From: JANQRA01 sp035550735
Lineage (GTDB): Bacteria > Actinomycetota > Acidimicrobiia > Spongiisociales > ZC4RG35
NCBI GenBank assembly: GCA_035550735.1
Contig: DASZOM010000037.1
Coordinates: 1 to 50,980, forward strand
Length of the DNA stretch: 50,980 bases
Reading direction: 5' to 3'
Positions 22,252 to 30,494 of the stretch are shown here, piece by piece. Below the pieces are notes generated by a model. The model was not told the origin of the DNA. It saw only the letters and a list, made by a program, of their open reading frames with translations, and searched no databases. Position numbers and translations under genes: made by a program. Within the stretch, counting starts at the first letter, position 1, and each line of letters opens with the position of its first letter.

Positions 22252-23469
22252 TCAAGTACCTCGCGGCACTCCGGTGATGATCCTCGCTCCCCGTCGGAAG
22301 GTCAGGTAGTGCCATGCCCAACCGAGCAGCACGAAGAAGCGATTGCGAAACCCGATCAGATAGAAGATGTGGATGGCGAGCCACGCCAGCCACGCCGCGA
22401 AGCCACTGAATCGGAAGCCTTTGATGTCGGCGACGGCCCGGGCCCGGCCGATCGTCGCCAGCATTCCCTTGTTGCGGTAGGAGAACGGGCGACGCACCCC
22501 GTCCTTGATCGACCTGCCTGCATGACGCCCCATCTGCATGGCCGCCGGCGCCACACCGGGGACACCGGGCACGGCGGCGAGGTCGCCGACCACGAACACC
22601 TCGGCGTGCCCGGGCAAGGTCAGGTTCGGTTCGACGAGGACCCTTCCCGACCGATCGGTTGCCCCCACCATGGCGCCGATCGGTGATGCCTCGACTCCGG
22701 CCGCCCAGAGCACCGTGCCGGCCTCGATGCGCTCCCCATTCGAGAGGGTGACTCCGCCTTCGTCGATGTCAGTAACCAACGCCTCGGTCATCACCTCGAC
22801 CCCCAGATCCTCGAGCTGGCGACGTGCGGACTTAGACAACGACTCGACGTACGGAGGCAGCACCCGGTCCGCCCCCTCGACGAGTGTCACCCGGGCTTTG
22901 GCCGGGTCGACCATGTGGAACTCCTTGCCCATGGCATGGACCGCGATCTCGACGAGGGCACCCGCCAACTCCACACCCGTTGGCCCGGCGCCCACGACGA
23001 CGAAGTTGAGCAGGCGCTCGGCCTGGCTCGGATCCGACTCGGCCTCCTCGAAGGCGCGCAGCACACGACCCCGGATGGTGAGGGCGTCCTCGATGGTCTT
23101 CAGCCCAGGGGCCATCTCCGCCCATTGGTCGTGGCCGAAATAGGAGTGGGCAGCCCCGGTCGCAAGGATCAGGAAGTCGTAGTCGACACGGTCGTCTCCG
23201 ACGTTCACCTTGCGTGCATCCAGGTCTATCCCGATGACGTCGCCGAGAAGCACCCGGACCACGTTGGCCTGCCGCTTGAAGATCGACCGGATCGGATAGG
23301 CGATGTCCGAGGGATTGAGTGCCGCCATTGCCACCTGGTAGAGCAGTGGCTGAAAGAGATGGAAGTTCCTCCGGTCGATGATCGTGATGTCGACAGGTGC
23401 GCCACGCAATGCCTTGGCCGCGTTGAGCCCGGCGAATCCGGCGCCGACGACGACAACCCGCGGTCTCAC
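22252..23469 (-). CDS. ndh: Type II NADH:quinone oxidoreductase
   Basis: Single-subunit, non-proton-pumping NADH dehydrogenase at the inner face of the membrane. The 405 aa have the FAD Rossmann motif VVVGAGFAGLNAAKAL at 5-20, HLFQPLLYQVA (family-typical), the NADH motif VVVGAGPTGVELAG near 160, and FVVGDLAA for FAD. The C-terminal hydrophobic segment (LAWLAIHIFYLIGFRNRFFVLL) is the membrane anchor. It overlaps rdgB by 4 nt and is the last gene of the rph-rdgB-ndh group. Confidence 0.92.
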   Translation of the reverse strand: MRPRVVVVGAGFAGLNAAKALRGAPVDITIIDRRNFHLFQPLLYQVAMAALNPSDIAYPIRSIFKRQANVVRVLLGDVIGIDLDARKVNVGDDRVDYDFLILATGAAHSYFGHDQWAEMAPGLKTIEDALTIRGRVLRAFEEAESDPSQAERLLNFVVVGAGPTGVELAGALVEIAVHAMGKEFHMVDPAKARVTLVEGADRVLPPYVESLSKSARRQLEDLGVEVMTEALVTDIDEGGVTLSNGERIEAGTVLWAAGVEASPIGAMVGATDRSGRVLVEPNLTLPGHAEVFVVGDLAAVPGVPGVAPAAMQMGRHAGRSIKDGVRRPFSYRNKGMLATIGRARAVADIKGFRFSGFAAWLAWLAIHIFYLIGFRNRFFVLLGWAWHYLTFRRGARIITGVPRGT

Positions 23470-24041
23470 AGTCCCAGGCTCTCGCAGAGTGCGTGTATCG
23501 CCCGGGCGCGGTGTGAGATCTCGTTCTTCTCCTCGTCGCCCATCTCCGCCAGGGTGCGCCCGTCGACCTCGAAGACCGGGTCGTACCCGAAGTTCCTGCT
23601 GCCCCTTCTGGTCTCGGTGATCGTGCCGGTGATCATGCCCTCGGCAGTCACCTCGACACCATCGGGGAAGACGAGGGCGACAACTGTCCTGAATCTCGCG
23701 TCCCGATTCTGCTCGCCCACCATGACGTCGAGAAGCCTCGCCACGTTGTCCTCGTAGGTGGCGTCCTCACCGGCGAACCGGGCGGTGTGGACACCGGGAG
23801 CCCCTCCCAGGGCATCCACCTCGAGACCGGTGTCGTCGGCGATGGCGGGAAGCCCCGTCGCCTCGACCACGGCCCGCGCCTTGAGCAGGGCGTTCTCCTC
23901 GAGACTGGAGCCGGTCTCCTCGACGTCGTCCCAGTCGAGGCCGTCCACGATCTCTTTGGCGAGCCCGATGGGCTCGAGGATCGCTTTGACTTCGGCCGTC
24001 TTGTCAGGGTTCTTCGACCCAATGACCAGACGTGGGATCAA
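23466..24041 (-). CDS. rdgB: XTP/dITP pyrophosphatase (RdgB/HAM1)
   Basis: House-cleaning enzyme that hydrolyses non-canonical purine triphosphates. The 191 aa start MIPRLVIGSKNPDKTAEVKAIL and contain ADDTGLEVDALGGAPGVHTARFAG and the C-terminal SHRARAIHAL, both family signatures. It overlaps rph by 4 nt and ndh by 4 nt. The rph-rdgB pair is a common bacterial arrangement. Confidence 0.96.
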   Translation of the reverse strand: MIPRLVIGSKNPDKTAEVKAILEPIGLAKEIVDGLDWDDVEETGSSLEENALLKARAVVEATGLPAIADDTGLEVDALGGAPGVHTARFAGEDATYEDNVARLLDVMVGEQNRDARFRTVVALVFPDGVEVTAEGMITGTITETRRGSRNFGYDPVFEVDGRTLAEMGDEEKNEISHRARAIHALCESLGL

Positions 24042-24739
24042 CGCTCCACCGCCCTCCGCTGCATGTCGTGGAGCTCCTCGATCCCCTTGCCGGCGAGGTC
24101 GAGCAGGTCGTCGAGATCCTCCCTGGTGAACGGTGCGCCCTCCGCCGTCCCCTGCACTTCGACGAGCAGGCCGCGACCGCTCATCACCACGTTCATGTCG
24201 ACCTCTGCGCGGACGTCCCTGTCATAGTCGAGGTCGAGGACCTTCTCGCCGTCGACGATCCCCACCGAGACCGCTGCCACCTCGTCGATGATCGGGTGGC
24301 TGGGGACCAGCTCACGTTCCACCGCATCCTGCAACGCCTGGTGCAGGGCGATCCAGCCTCCCGTGATCGCCGCGGTTCGGGTGCCGCCATCCGCCTCGAT
24401 GACGTCGCAGTCGACCATCACCATGAGCTGCGGCATCGCCCGGAGATTGACCGCGGCCCGCAGCGCCCGTCCGATGAACCTTGAGATCTCCTTGGCGCGC
24501 CCACCCGAGACATGGTCTCTCCGCACCCGTTCGGGCGACGATCCGGGGAGCATGGCGTATTCGGCGGTCACCCACCCCTGGTCGCCGTTGCGCATCCACC
24601 GCGGGACCTCTGTGTCCACGGAGGCGGTGCACAGCACTCTGGTCCGGCCCATCGAGATCAACACCGACCCAGGAGTCGACGCCGTGTAACCCAGCTCGAC
24701 GCTGACCGGGCGGAGCTCTCCGTGGGGCCTGTCTGTCAT
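24038..24739 (-). CDS. rph: Ribonuclease PH
   Basis: Phosphorolytic 3'-5' exonuclease that trims tRNA 3' ends. The 233 aa carry SVELGYTASTPGSVLISMGRTRVLCTAS at the start, the RGRAL-like IGRALRAAVNL, and DCDVIEADGGTRTAAITG. Length fits (about 240). First of three overlapping genes rph-rdgB-ndh. Confidence 0.96.
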   Translation of the reverse strand: MTDRPHGELRPVSVELGYTASTPGSVLISMGRTRVLCTASVDTEVPRWMRNGDQGWVTAEYAMLPGSSPERVRRDHVSGGRAKEISRFIGRALRAAVNLRAMPQLMVMVDCDVIEADGGTRTAAITGGWIALHQALQDAVERELVPSHPIIDEVAAVSVGIVDGEKVLDLDYDRDVRAEVDMNVVMSGRGLLVEVQGTAEGAPFTREDLDDLLDLAGKGIEELHDMQRRAVER

Positions 24740-24762
24740 GCACTCACGCTATAGCCCGCCGC

Positions 24763-25491
24763 TCAGACGTCGAAACCGACCCCGGGCACCGCCAGCCTGA
24801 CCGGTCGATCGAAGATCTTCTCGGCCTCGGCGACCGAGATCGTCGGGTCCAGATAGGGCGGGATGTGGGTCAGCACCAGCGTCTCGGCGCCGACCTCACG
24901 GGCGATCTCCGCTGCCTCACCGGCAGTCAAATGCTGGGCATACGGCTTGTCCTCGGAAGCTCCCTGATTGGAGGCCTCTGACAACATCAGATTCACAGCC
25001 GAGGCGAGCTGGCGCCACGTCCCGGCGGGTCCGGTGTCCCCGGTGTAGAACAGCTTCCTGTTGCCGGCCTGCCAACGCGAGGCGACCGTGGGGACCGAAT
25101 GGTCGGACTCGACGAACGACACCTCGATGTCGCCGATGGACACCTCGTCACCGTCCCACACCGCCTGGAAGTCGAAGCACTCCGGCTCGGTGTCGAGGAA
25201 GTGGCAGACCCGATCCCACACGCCCTGCGGCGCATACAAGGGCACCGGATCACGGGGCGCCGGGCGGAAGGTCCACGCGTGATAGGCGACGAGAAGGTCT
25301 GAACAGTGATCCGGGTGCTGATGTGAGATCACCACGGCATCAATCAGGTCCGGGTCGAAGGGCAGCGACATGAACGTCCCGGGCCCGGCGTCACACCACA
25401 CCCTGGTGCCGGCATGCTCGACGACGTATCCAGCCGTGGGCCGTCCCGGGGCCGGGAATGTGCCGGACGACCCCACTACATGGAGCTTCAC
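24763..25491 (-). CDS. MBL-fold metallohydrolase (RNase Z-like family)
   Basis: 242 aa beta-lactamase-fold hydrolase. The metal motif is HQHPDH near residue 70, with later YTGDTGPAG, LSEAS and LVLTHIPPYLDP, which supply further ligands. The closest family feel is cyclic phosphodiesterase/RNase Z-like proteins often found near rph in actinobacteria. Start taken at GTG, overlapping the pdxH stop by 4 nt. Substrate not determinable. Confidence 0.82.
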   Translation of the reverse strand: MKLHVVGSSGTFPAPGRPTAGYVVEHAGTRVWCDAGPGTFMSLPFDPDLIDAVVISHQHPDHCSDLLVAYHAWTFRPAPRDPVPLYAPQGVWDRVCHFLDTEPECFDFQAVWDGDEVSIGDIEVSFVESDHSVPTVASRWQAGNRKLFYTGDTGPAGTWRQLASAVNLMLSEASNQGASEDKPYAQHLTAGEAAEIAREVGAETLVLTHIPPYLDPTISVAEAEKIFDRPVRLAVPGVGFDV

Positions 25492-26132
25492 GGTGCCAAT
25501 CTCTCCTTCACCCACCCTCCTCCTTGTCTCCTATACCTCACCCGGTCGTGAAAACGATTGGGTCTGCCCTGCCAGAACTCGACAGAGTCAGGCTCCAGTC
25601 GCCACCCGCCCCAGTGACCCGGTCTCGGGATCGCCGCCTCGCCGAACTGTTCGTCGATCTGGAGAAAGCGCGCTTCTAGCTCCTCACGATCGGCCACCAA
25701 CTCGCTCTGTCGTGAGGCGTGCGCCGCGATCTGCGCCCCGTGTGGCCTAGACGAGAAGTAGGCGTCTGCCTCGGCATCCCCCACCGGTGTCACCGCTCCC
25801 TCGAACCGGACCTGGCGATGCAGCTCGGTCCAGACGAACGTGGCCGCCGCCCGGTGGTTCGCCCTCATGGCACGGCTCTTCCGACTCTGCATCCCGGTGT
25901 AGAAGACGAGACCCTGGGGAGAGAAGTCCTTCATGAGCACGGCCCGGGCGGAGGGAGCCCCGTCCTCGTCCACGGTCGCCAGGACGAAGGCGTTCGGCTC
26001 GTGGATCCCGGCGACGAGAGCCCCGGCGAACCATTGCTCGAACTCCGACGCGGGGTCCGCAGCCATGTCCTGTTCGACGAGACCCTCGCTCTCGTAGTCC
26101 CGTCGCAGCCGGGCCGCCTCTTCGCTGATCAC
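25488..26132 (-). CDS. pdxH: Pyridoxamine 5'-phosphate oxidase
   Basis: FMN enzyme of vitamin B6 metabolism that makes pyridoxal 5'-phosphate. The 214 aa include NAFVLATVDEDGAPSARAVLMKDF, FYTGMQSRKSRAM, FVWTELHRQVRFEG, and the C-terminal GGWRLEPDSVEFWQGRPNRFHDR and ERLAP end, which are PdxH hallmarks. Start taken at GTG, giving MISEEAARLRRDYESEGL; a TTG one codon upstream is an alternative. Only 23 nt separate it from the divergent DUF983 gene. Confidence 0.93.
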   Translation of the reverse strand: MISEEAARLRRDYESEGLVEQDMAADPASEFEQWFAGALVAGIHEPNAFVLATVDEDGAPSARAVLMKDFSPQGLVFYTGMQSRKSRAMRANHRAAATFVWTELHRQVRFEGAVTPVGDAEADAYFSSRPHGAQIAAHASRQSELVADREELEARFLQIDEQFGEAAIPRPGHWGGWRLEPDSVEFWQGRPNRFHDRVRYRRQGGGWVKERLAP

Positions 26133-26155
26133 CAAGGCGACGATACCCTGGCCCA

Positions 26156-26560
26156 ATGGCCCCCACCGAGACACCGGCGCGGTGGACGATGCTGGCACGG
26201 GCCCTACGCCGACACTGCCCACGATGCGACGGAGAGGCGTTCGACGGCTGGTTCACGATGAAGGATCACTGTCCCCGGTGCGGCCTGAGATTCGAGCGCG
26301 AGCCCGGCTACTGGGTGGGTGCGGTGATCATCAACACCGCCATCATCTTCGCCACATTCCTCGTTGTCTTCGGTGGCCTCGTGGTGCTCACCTATCCCGA
26401 TGTCCCCTGGGGCCTGGTGCTGGCCATCACGATCGGCGCCAATGTCGTCGTGCCGATCGTCGTCTACCCACTCTCCAGGACCATCTGGCTCGCCCTCGAG
26501 ATGTCGTGGCATCCGCTCGAGCCGGGCGAGATCGAGGCAGCCCGGGCCCGTCTGTCCTAG
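26156..26560 (+). CDS. DUF983 family zinc-ribbon membrane protein
   Basis: 134 aa. Two CPRC motifs (residues about 21-24 and 39-42) form a zinc ribbon, followed by PGYWVGAVIINT and two membrane helices (about 52-76 and 84-106). This matches DUF983, a family of unknown function in actinobacteria and alphaproteobacteria. It is divergent from pdxH and converges on the acyl-CoA dehydrogenase gene with 10 nt between stops. Confidence 0.82.
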   Translation: MAPTETPARWTMLARALRRHCPRCDGEAFDGWFTMKDHCPRCGLRFEREPGYWVGAVIINTAIIFATFLVVFGGLVVLTYPDVPWGLVLAITIGANVVVPIVVYPLSRTIWLALEMSWHPLEPGEIEAARARLS

Positions 26561-26570
26561 GCGGGAGTCG

Positions 26571-27713
26571 CTATAGCCTCTTGGCCACCTCGTCGAGCAT
26601 GACCTCGGTGGCGCCACCGCCGATCGAGTGGATACGGACGTCCCGATACATCCTCTCCACCGCGGTCTCGGCGATGTAGCCCATGCCACCGTGGAACTGG
26701 ACACAGTCGTAGAGGACGCCATTGGCTAGCTCTCCGACCAGGGCCTTGACCTCCGACACCTCACGGACCGTGTCCTCGCCCTGGTCGGTGAGCCAGGCGG
26801 TCCGATAGGTCAGCTCCCGCGCAGCATCGATCTCCGCCTGTCTCATCGCCAGACGCTGGCGGATGACCTGCTTCTGCCAGAGCGGCGCCCCAAACGCCCG
26901 GCGCTCCTTGACGTAGTCGACGGTGAGCTCGAGAGCGCGCTGCGCCTCGCCGAGCGCCTGGCCCATGATCGCCAGCCGCTCGTTCTGGAAGTTGCCCATG
27001 ATGTAGTAGAAGCCGCGGTTCTCCTCACCGATGAGGTGCTCCTCGGGTACCCAGACATCGTCGAGGACCAGCTCGGCCGTGTTGGACGAGTGCCAGCCCA
27101 TCTTGTCCAGCTCGCGGCTTGCACTGAAACCCTCGGTTCCCCTCTCGACTGCGAAGATCGAGATGCCCCGGGATCCCTTCACATCCGGGTCGGTCTTCGC
27201 CGCGATGAACACGACGTCGGCGATGGCGCCGCTGGTGATGAACATCTTGGCGCCGTTGAGCCTCCAACCGGCGCCGTCGCGGCGGGCGGTGGTGCGGATC
27301 CCCGCCACATCCGAGCCGGCATCGGGCTCGGTGACCCCGATGGCGGTGATCAGCTCCCCCGTGGCGAACCGGGGCAGCCACTTCTGCTTCTGGTCGTCGG
27401 AACCGAAGTTGGTCACGTAGGGCGCGGCGAGATCCGTGTGCACGAGGACGGTGATGGCGAAACCGCCCGATGTGCTTCGCCCCAGCTCTTCGGCGAACGC
27501 CACCGAGGCCACGTGACCCAATCCGACGCCGCCGAAGGCCTCGGGTATGCGCAGCCCGAAGAAGCCGAGCTTGCCCATCTCGTCGAGCACCGAGCGAGGG
27601 ACCCCGCCTTCCGCCTCCCAGGTCGCGATCGAAGGGACGACCTCCCTCTCTACGTACTCGCGCACGTGGCTCCGGATTGCCGCGAGGTCGTCGTCTACGT
27701 AGATCGACTTCAT
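26571..27713 (-). CDS. Acyl-CoA dehydrogenase (isovaleryl-CoA type possible)
   Basis: FAD enzyme that oxidises acyl-CoA to enoyl-CoA. The 380 aa contain AIGVTEPDAGSD (126-135), WRLNGAKMFITSG (150-162) and YDCVQFHGGMGY near the end. The usual MCAD catalytic Glu position (YEGT) reads IGGGATEV here, while Glu245 in NERLA corresponds to the catalytic glutamate place of isovaleryl-CoA dehydrogenases. With the overlapping HMG-CoA lyase gene upstream this suggests leucine catabolism. Other branched or short-chain substrates remain possible. Confidence 0.85.
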   Translation of the reverse strand: MKSIYVDDDLAAIRSHVREYVEREVVPSIATWEAEGGVPRSVLDEMGKLGFFGLRIPEAFGGVGLGHVASVAFAEELGRSTSGGFAITVLVHTDLAAPYVTNFGSDDQKQKWLPRFATGELITAIGVTEPDAGSDVAGIRTTARRDGAGWRLNGAKMFITSGAIADVVFIAAKTDPDVKGSRGISIFAVERGTEGFSASRELDKMGWHSSNTAELVLDDVWVPEEHLIGEENRGFYYIMGNFQNERLAIMGQALGEAQRALELTVDYVKERRAFGAPLWQKQVIRQRLAMRQAEIDAARELTYRTAWLTDQGEDTVREVSEVKALVGELANGVLYDCVQFHGGMGYIAETAVERMYRDVRIHSIGGGATEVMLDEVAKRL

Positions 27714-28633
27714 TCACCCTCCCCTGCCGCCAGCGAGGCACGGCCGGCCCTGCTGTTGTAGGTGAGATTGTGGTCGGCGCAGAAGCGCTGGGCCACCCCG
27801 GCGACCGACCGCAGATCGACACCGTGGGTGATTCCGAGACCGTCGAGCAGCCACACCAGATCCTCGGTGGCCACATTGCCCGTCGCGCCCGGGGCATATG
27901 GACAACCTCCGAGCCCGCCTGCGGACGAATCCATCTTGTCGATGCCACGCTCCAGCGCCACCAACGTGTTGGCGATGGCTTGACCGTATGTGTCGTGAAA
28001 GTGGACACCGATGCTCTCGACGGGGACACGGTCGAGCACTTCGTCGAGGAGGCGATGGATGTGAGCCGGCGTGGCCTGCCCGATCGTCTCGCCAAGGAAT
28101 ATCTCGGCGACACCCCACTCGTAGAGGGTCTCGGCGAGATGGGCGACCCAGTCCGGGTCCTGTTCGCCCTCGAAGGGACAGTGCGTGGCCGTGGAGATGT
28201 ATGCCCGAAACCTGAGATGGGGCGGCCCCTCGAAGATGATCCGTCGCACCCGATGCATCGCCTCGTCGACCGTGGCATTGATGTTCCTCTCACTGAACGT
28301 GTCCGACGCCGCCGTCAGCACACCGACGTCGGTGAGCCCGGCTTCCACTGCCGCCTCGAGACCCTTCATGTTGGGAACGAGGCCGATCAGCCGCAGGTCC
28401 GGCGTGGTCACCGCCCGCACCACCTCGGCACCGTCTGCCATCTGCGGGACCCACTTGGGGCTCACGAAGGAGACCGCGTCGAAGCTGCTGAGCCCGGCAC
28501 TGGCCAGGTCGTCGATCAGCTCGGCCTTGGCCTCGGTCGGGATGGTGACACCCAGCGACTGGAGACCGTCGCGGGAGGAAGACTCGGTGATGGTGACATT
28601 TGCCGGATAGGTGCTCACGACCCGGGGCACCAC
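27710..28633 (-). CDS. Hydroxymethylglutaryl-CoA lyase
   Basis: Cleaves HMG-CoA to acetyl-CoA and acetoacetate, last step of leucine degradation. The 307 aa have the substrate motif SRDGLQS near residue 19, metal ligands in GVHFHDTYGQ, and the catalytic-loop signature GGCPYAPGATGNVATEDLVWLL. Start is GTG at 28633; a GTG at 28618 is equally possible. Stop overlaps the acyl-CoA dehydrogenase start by 4 nt. The usual methylcrotonyl-CoA carboxylase and enoyl hydratase genes are not adjacent. Confidence 0.88.
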   Translation of the reverse strand: MVPRVVSTYPANVTITESSSRDGLQSLGVTIPTEAKAELIDDLASAGLSSFDAVSFVSPKWVPQMADGAEVVRAVTTPDLRLIGLVPNMKGLEAAVEAGLTDVGVLTAASDTFSERNINATVDEAMHRVRRIIFEGPPHLRFRAYISTATHCPFEGEQDPDWVAHLAETLYEWGVAEIFLGETIGQATPAHIHRLLDEVLDRVPVESIGVHFHDTYGQAIANTLVALERGIDKMDSSAGGLGGCPYAPGATGNVATEDLVWLLDGLGITHGVDLRSVAGVAQRFCADHNLTYNSRAGRASLAAGEGE

Positions 28634-28649
28634 CCGTCCTGGCGCGGGC

Positions 28650-29570
28650 TCACGCAGTCCTCTCCAGGAAGTCCTCGAGCACCTCGGTGTATCTCTCTCG
28701 AGCCTGATCCTCGGTTATCGAGCGACCCATGGCGGTCCACGCCGGGACCCACTGCGCGATGTCGGGCATCGGACGACACAGACCCACCGCCTCCCAGTGG
28801 GGCAGGTTGGCGAGGGGATCTCCGCTCACCTCGCGATAGGTCTCGACGAAGTGGTCGGCCACCCTGTCCATCCCCAGGTACCTGATGTCGAGGGAGCAAT
28901 AGGCAACGTCCATCTCCCTCTCCCCGGTGGCAGGCGACTCCCAGTCGACGACTGCGGTCAGCGTCCCGTCACGCCACATCGTGTTCCCCGGCCAGTAGTC
29001 GGTGTGGCTGAAGACGAAGTCGTTGCCACCGCTGCGCTGGCCCAGGGTCACCCTCCGCCTCAGGAGATCCTCGCCGAGCCGGTGCTCCAGGACGACCTCC
29101 GGGGACTCGGAGATCCGGGCCATGTCCTCACCGGCGCCTGGTGGGAACAAGTCGGCGTCGTCTTCGTCCAGACGCACGTCGTGGATCCGGGTGAGCACCG
29201 TGGCGAGCTGTTCGGCCCATTCGAAGGGGTGGGCAGGGGTCAGGTCGGTCTCGCCATCGACGTATGAGATCACCAGCGCCTGCTCGTCGAACACGCCTTC
29301 TGTGTCGATCCAGATCGGTGCCGGGGCGGGAATGTTGGCCCGCTGCATGAGCTCGAGGGCCCTCGCCTCGCGGGCTGCCGCATCGGTCTCGCTCACGTGT
29401 GACCCGGGCCCGTACCGTCGCAACACCATCCGCGTCGACCCCTCCTCGAGGATGTCCATCGTGCAGCTCAGCCCGGACTCGATGCGTTGCGCGTGCGCGA
29501 GAGACTCGGCGCCGATCGCATCCCGGACGCGCTCGATCTGCTCTTCGGTGGGGAGAGGTGCGTTGTGCAT
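28650..29570 (-). CDS. Aminoglycoside phosphotransferase (APH)-family kinase
   Basis: 306 aa small-molecule kinase of the APH/choline kinase fold. FSHTDYWPGNTMW is the HxDxxxxN catalytic loop and VVDWESP the metal-binding Asp region. An N-lobe strand motif MVLRRYG supplies the ATP lysine region. Substrate unknown; a resistance role is not implied. The ATG lies 6 nt after the mature 3' end of tmRNA with no SD, so it may be expressed by read-through from ssrA or leaderless. Confidence 0.78.
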   Translation of the reverse strand: MHNAPLPTEEQIERVRDAIGAESLAHAQRIESGLSCTMDILEEGSTRMVLRRYGPGSHVSETDAAAREARALELMQRANIPAPAPIWIDTEGVFDEQALVISYVDGETDLTPAHPFEWAEQLATVLTRIHDVRLDEDDADLFPPGAGEDMARISESPEVVLEHRLGEDLLRRRVTLGQRSGGNDFVFSHTDYWPGNTMWRDGTLTAVVDWESPATGEREMDVAYCSLDIRYLGMDRVADHFVETYREVSGDPLANLPHWEAVGLCRPMPDIAQWVPAWTAMGRSITEDQARERYTEVLEDFLERTA

Positions 29571-29576
29571 CGGTTG

Positions 29577-29924
29577 TGGAGGTGCGGGGAGTCGAACCCC
29601 GGTCCGCTGAGCCGTCGGCGCCGGCATCTCCGAGCGCAGTCGTCAGCGAGCTTCGAGCACGGGGACTCTGACGACGAGTTTCCCTGTGTCTATCCAGAGT
29701 TGGTCTTGGCCATCCGATCCTGGCGCCCCGGATGGTGCATCCCACATTGCGGCGCCCTGACCTGACCGGGTGGGAGCCGATCAGGAGGACGGGCTACTTA
29801 TTTAGGCAGCCAGTGCGAAGTTGTCTTCGGCACTTGTTGGTTTTTCCGGTTTGTTGACGGGGTCCCGGAGACCCCGGCTCGCTTCCAACGCCTCAACACT
29901 CAACGTCGAAACCGTTTCACCCCC
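29577..29924 (-). ncRNA. ssrA: tmRNA
   Basis: Rescues stalled ribosomes and tags their products. The 5' end GGGGGTG (29918-29924) pairs with CACCTCC (29578-29584), and GTGAAACGGTTTCGAC and the T arm GGGGTTCGACTCCCC are tmRNA-typical. The tag ORF ends AEDNFALAA followed by TAA, read near 29800-29850. The full tag is probably VNKPEKPTSAEDNFALAA; the resume codon is inferred. CCA is not encoded. It lies 93 nt after smpB. Confidence 0.95.
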
Positions 29925-29990
29925 GTTGTCTTGGGTGAATCCCGAGTCTACACCGGGCTTTTCCACAAGCTCAGCCCAAATGAGACGTCC

Positions 29991-30008
29991 AAAAGCCCAC
30001 TATTGGGC
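29991..30008 (-). terminator. Rho-independent terminator of smpB
   Basis: GCCCA/TGGGC stem (30004-30008 with 29995-29999) and a 4-nt loop, followed by TTTT on the minus strand. It lies 9 nt past the smpB stop. One of the few hairpins in the window with a real U-tract. Confidence 0.65.
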
Positions 30009-30017
30009 CCCCATGCA

Positions 30018-30494
30018 TTAGGAACGGGGTTTGCGTCCCACGTTCCGCTCCATCTCCCGAGCATGTTCCCGGTCGCGGAGGGTCTGGCGTTTGTCGATCG
30101 TGGTTTTGCCACGGGCCAGGGCGATCTCGACCTTGGCCTTCCCGTCTTTGAAATAGACCTGGAGCGGGACCAGGGTCAGCCCCTTCTCGGCGAGCCCCCC
30201 GGCAAGCTTGTCGATCTCACCCCGGTGGAGGAGCAGCTTCCGCTGCCGCTCCGGGTCGTGACCCCCGTCCCTGGCGAAGTCATAGGGGGCGATGTGTGCC
30301 CCGACCAGGAACGCCTCGCCGTTGCGGATGTCCCCATACGAGTCCTTCAGCTCCATCCGTCCCTCACGGAGAGACTTCACCTCGGACCCGAGCAGGGCGA
30401 GACCTGCCTCGAAGGTATCGAGAACGGTGTAGTTGCGACGGGCCCGCCGGTTGGTGGCAACCACTTTGACCCGCCCGGTTGCCGGGTCGGCCAT
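30018..30494 (-). CDS. smpB: SsrA-binding protein SmpB
   Basis: Binds tmRNA and brings it to stalled ribosomes. The 158 aa start MADPATGRVKVVATNRRARRNY and include GSEVKSLREGRMELKDSY and ALARGKTTIDKRQTLRDR, all diagnostic. The basic tail ends in RKPRS. The start overlaps the ftsX stop by 1 nt (TGATG); a much longer upstream reading is arginine-rich shadow. Immediately followed by ssrA, its RNA partner. Confidence 0.97.
   Translation of the reverse strand: MADPATGRVKVVATNRRARRNYTVLDTFEAGLALLGSEVKSLREGRMELKDSYGDIRNGEAFLVGAHIAPYDFARDGGHDPERQRKLLLHRGEIDKLAGGLAEKGLTLVPLQVYFKDGKAKVEIALARGKTTIDKRQTLRDREHAREMERNVGRKPRS

Noticed and set aside
28650..29570. APH-family protein as an antibiotic resistance gene
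   Set aside because: The fold covers many small-molecule kinases, and nothing in the residues or context points to aminoglycosides.
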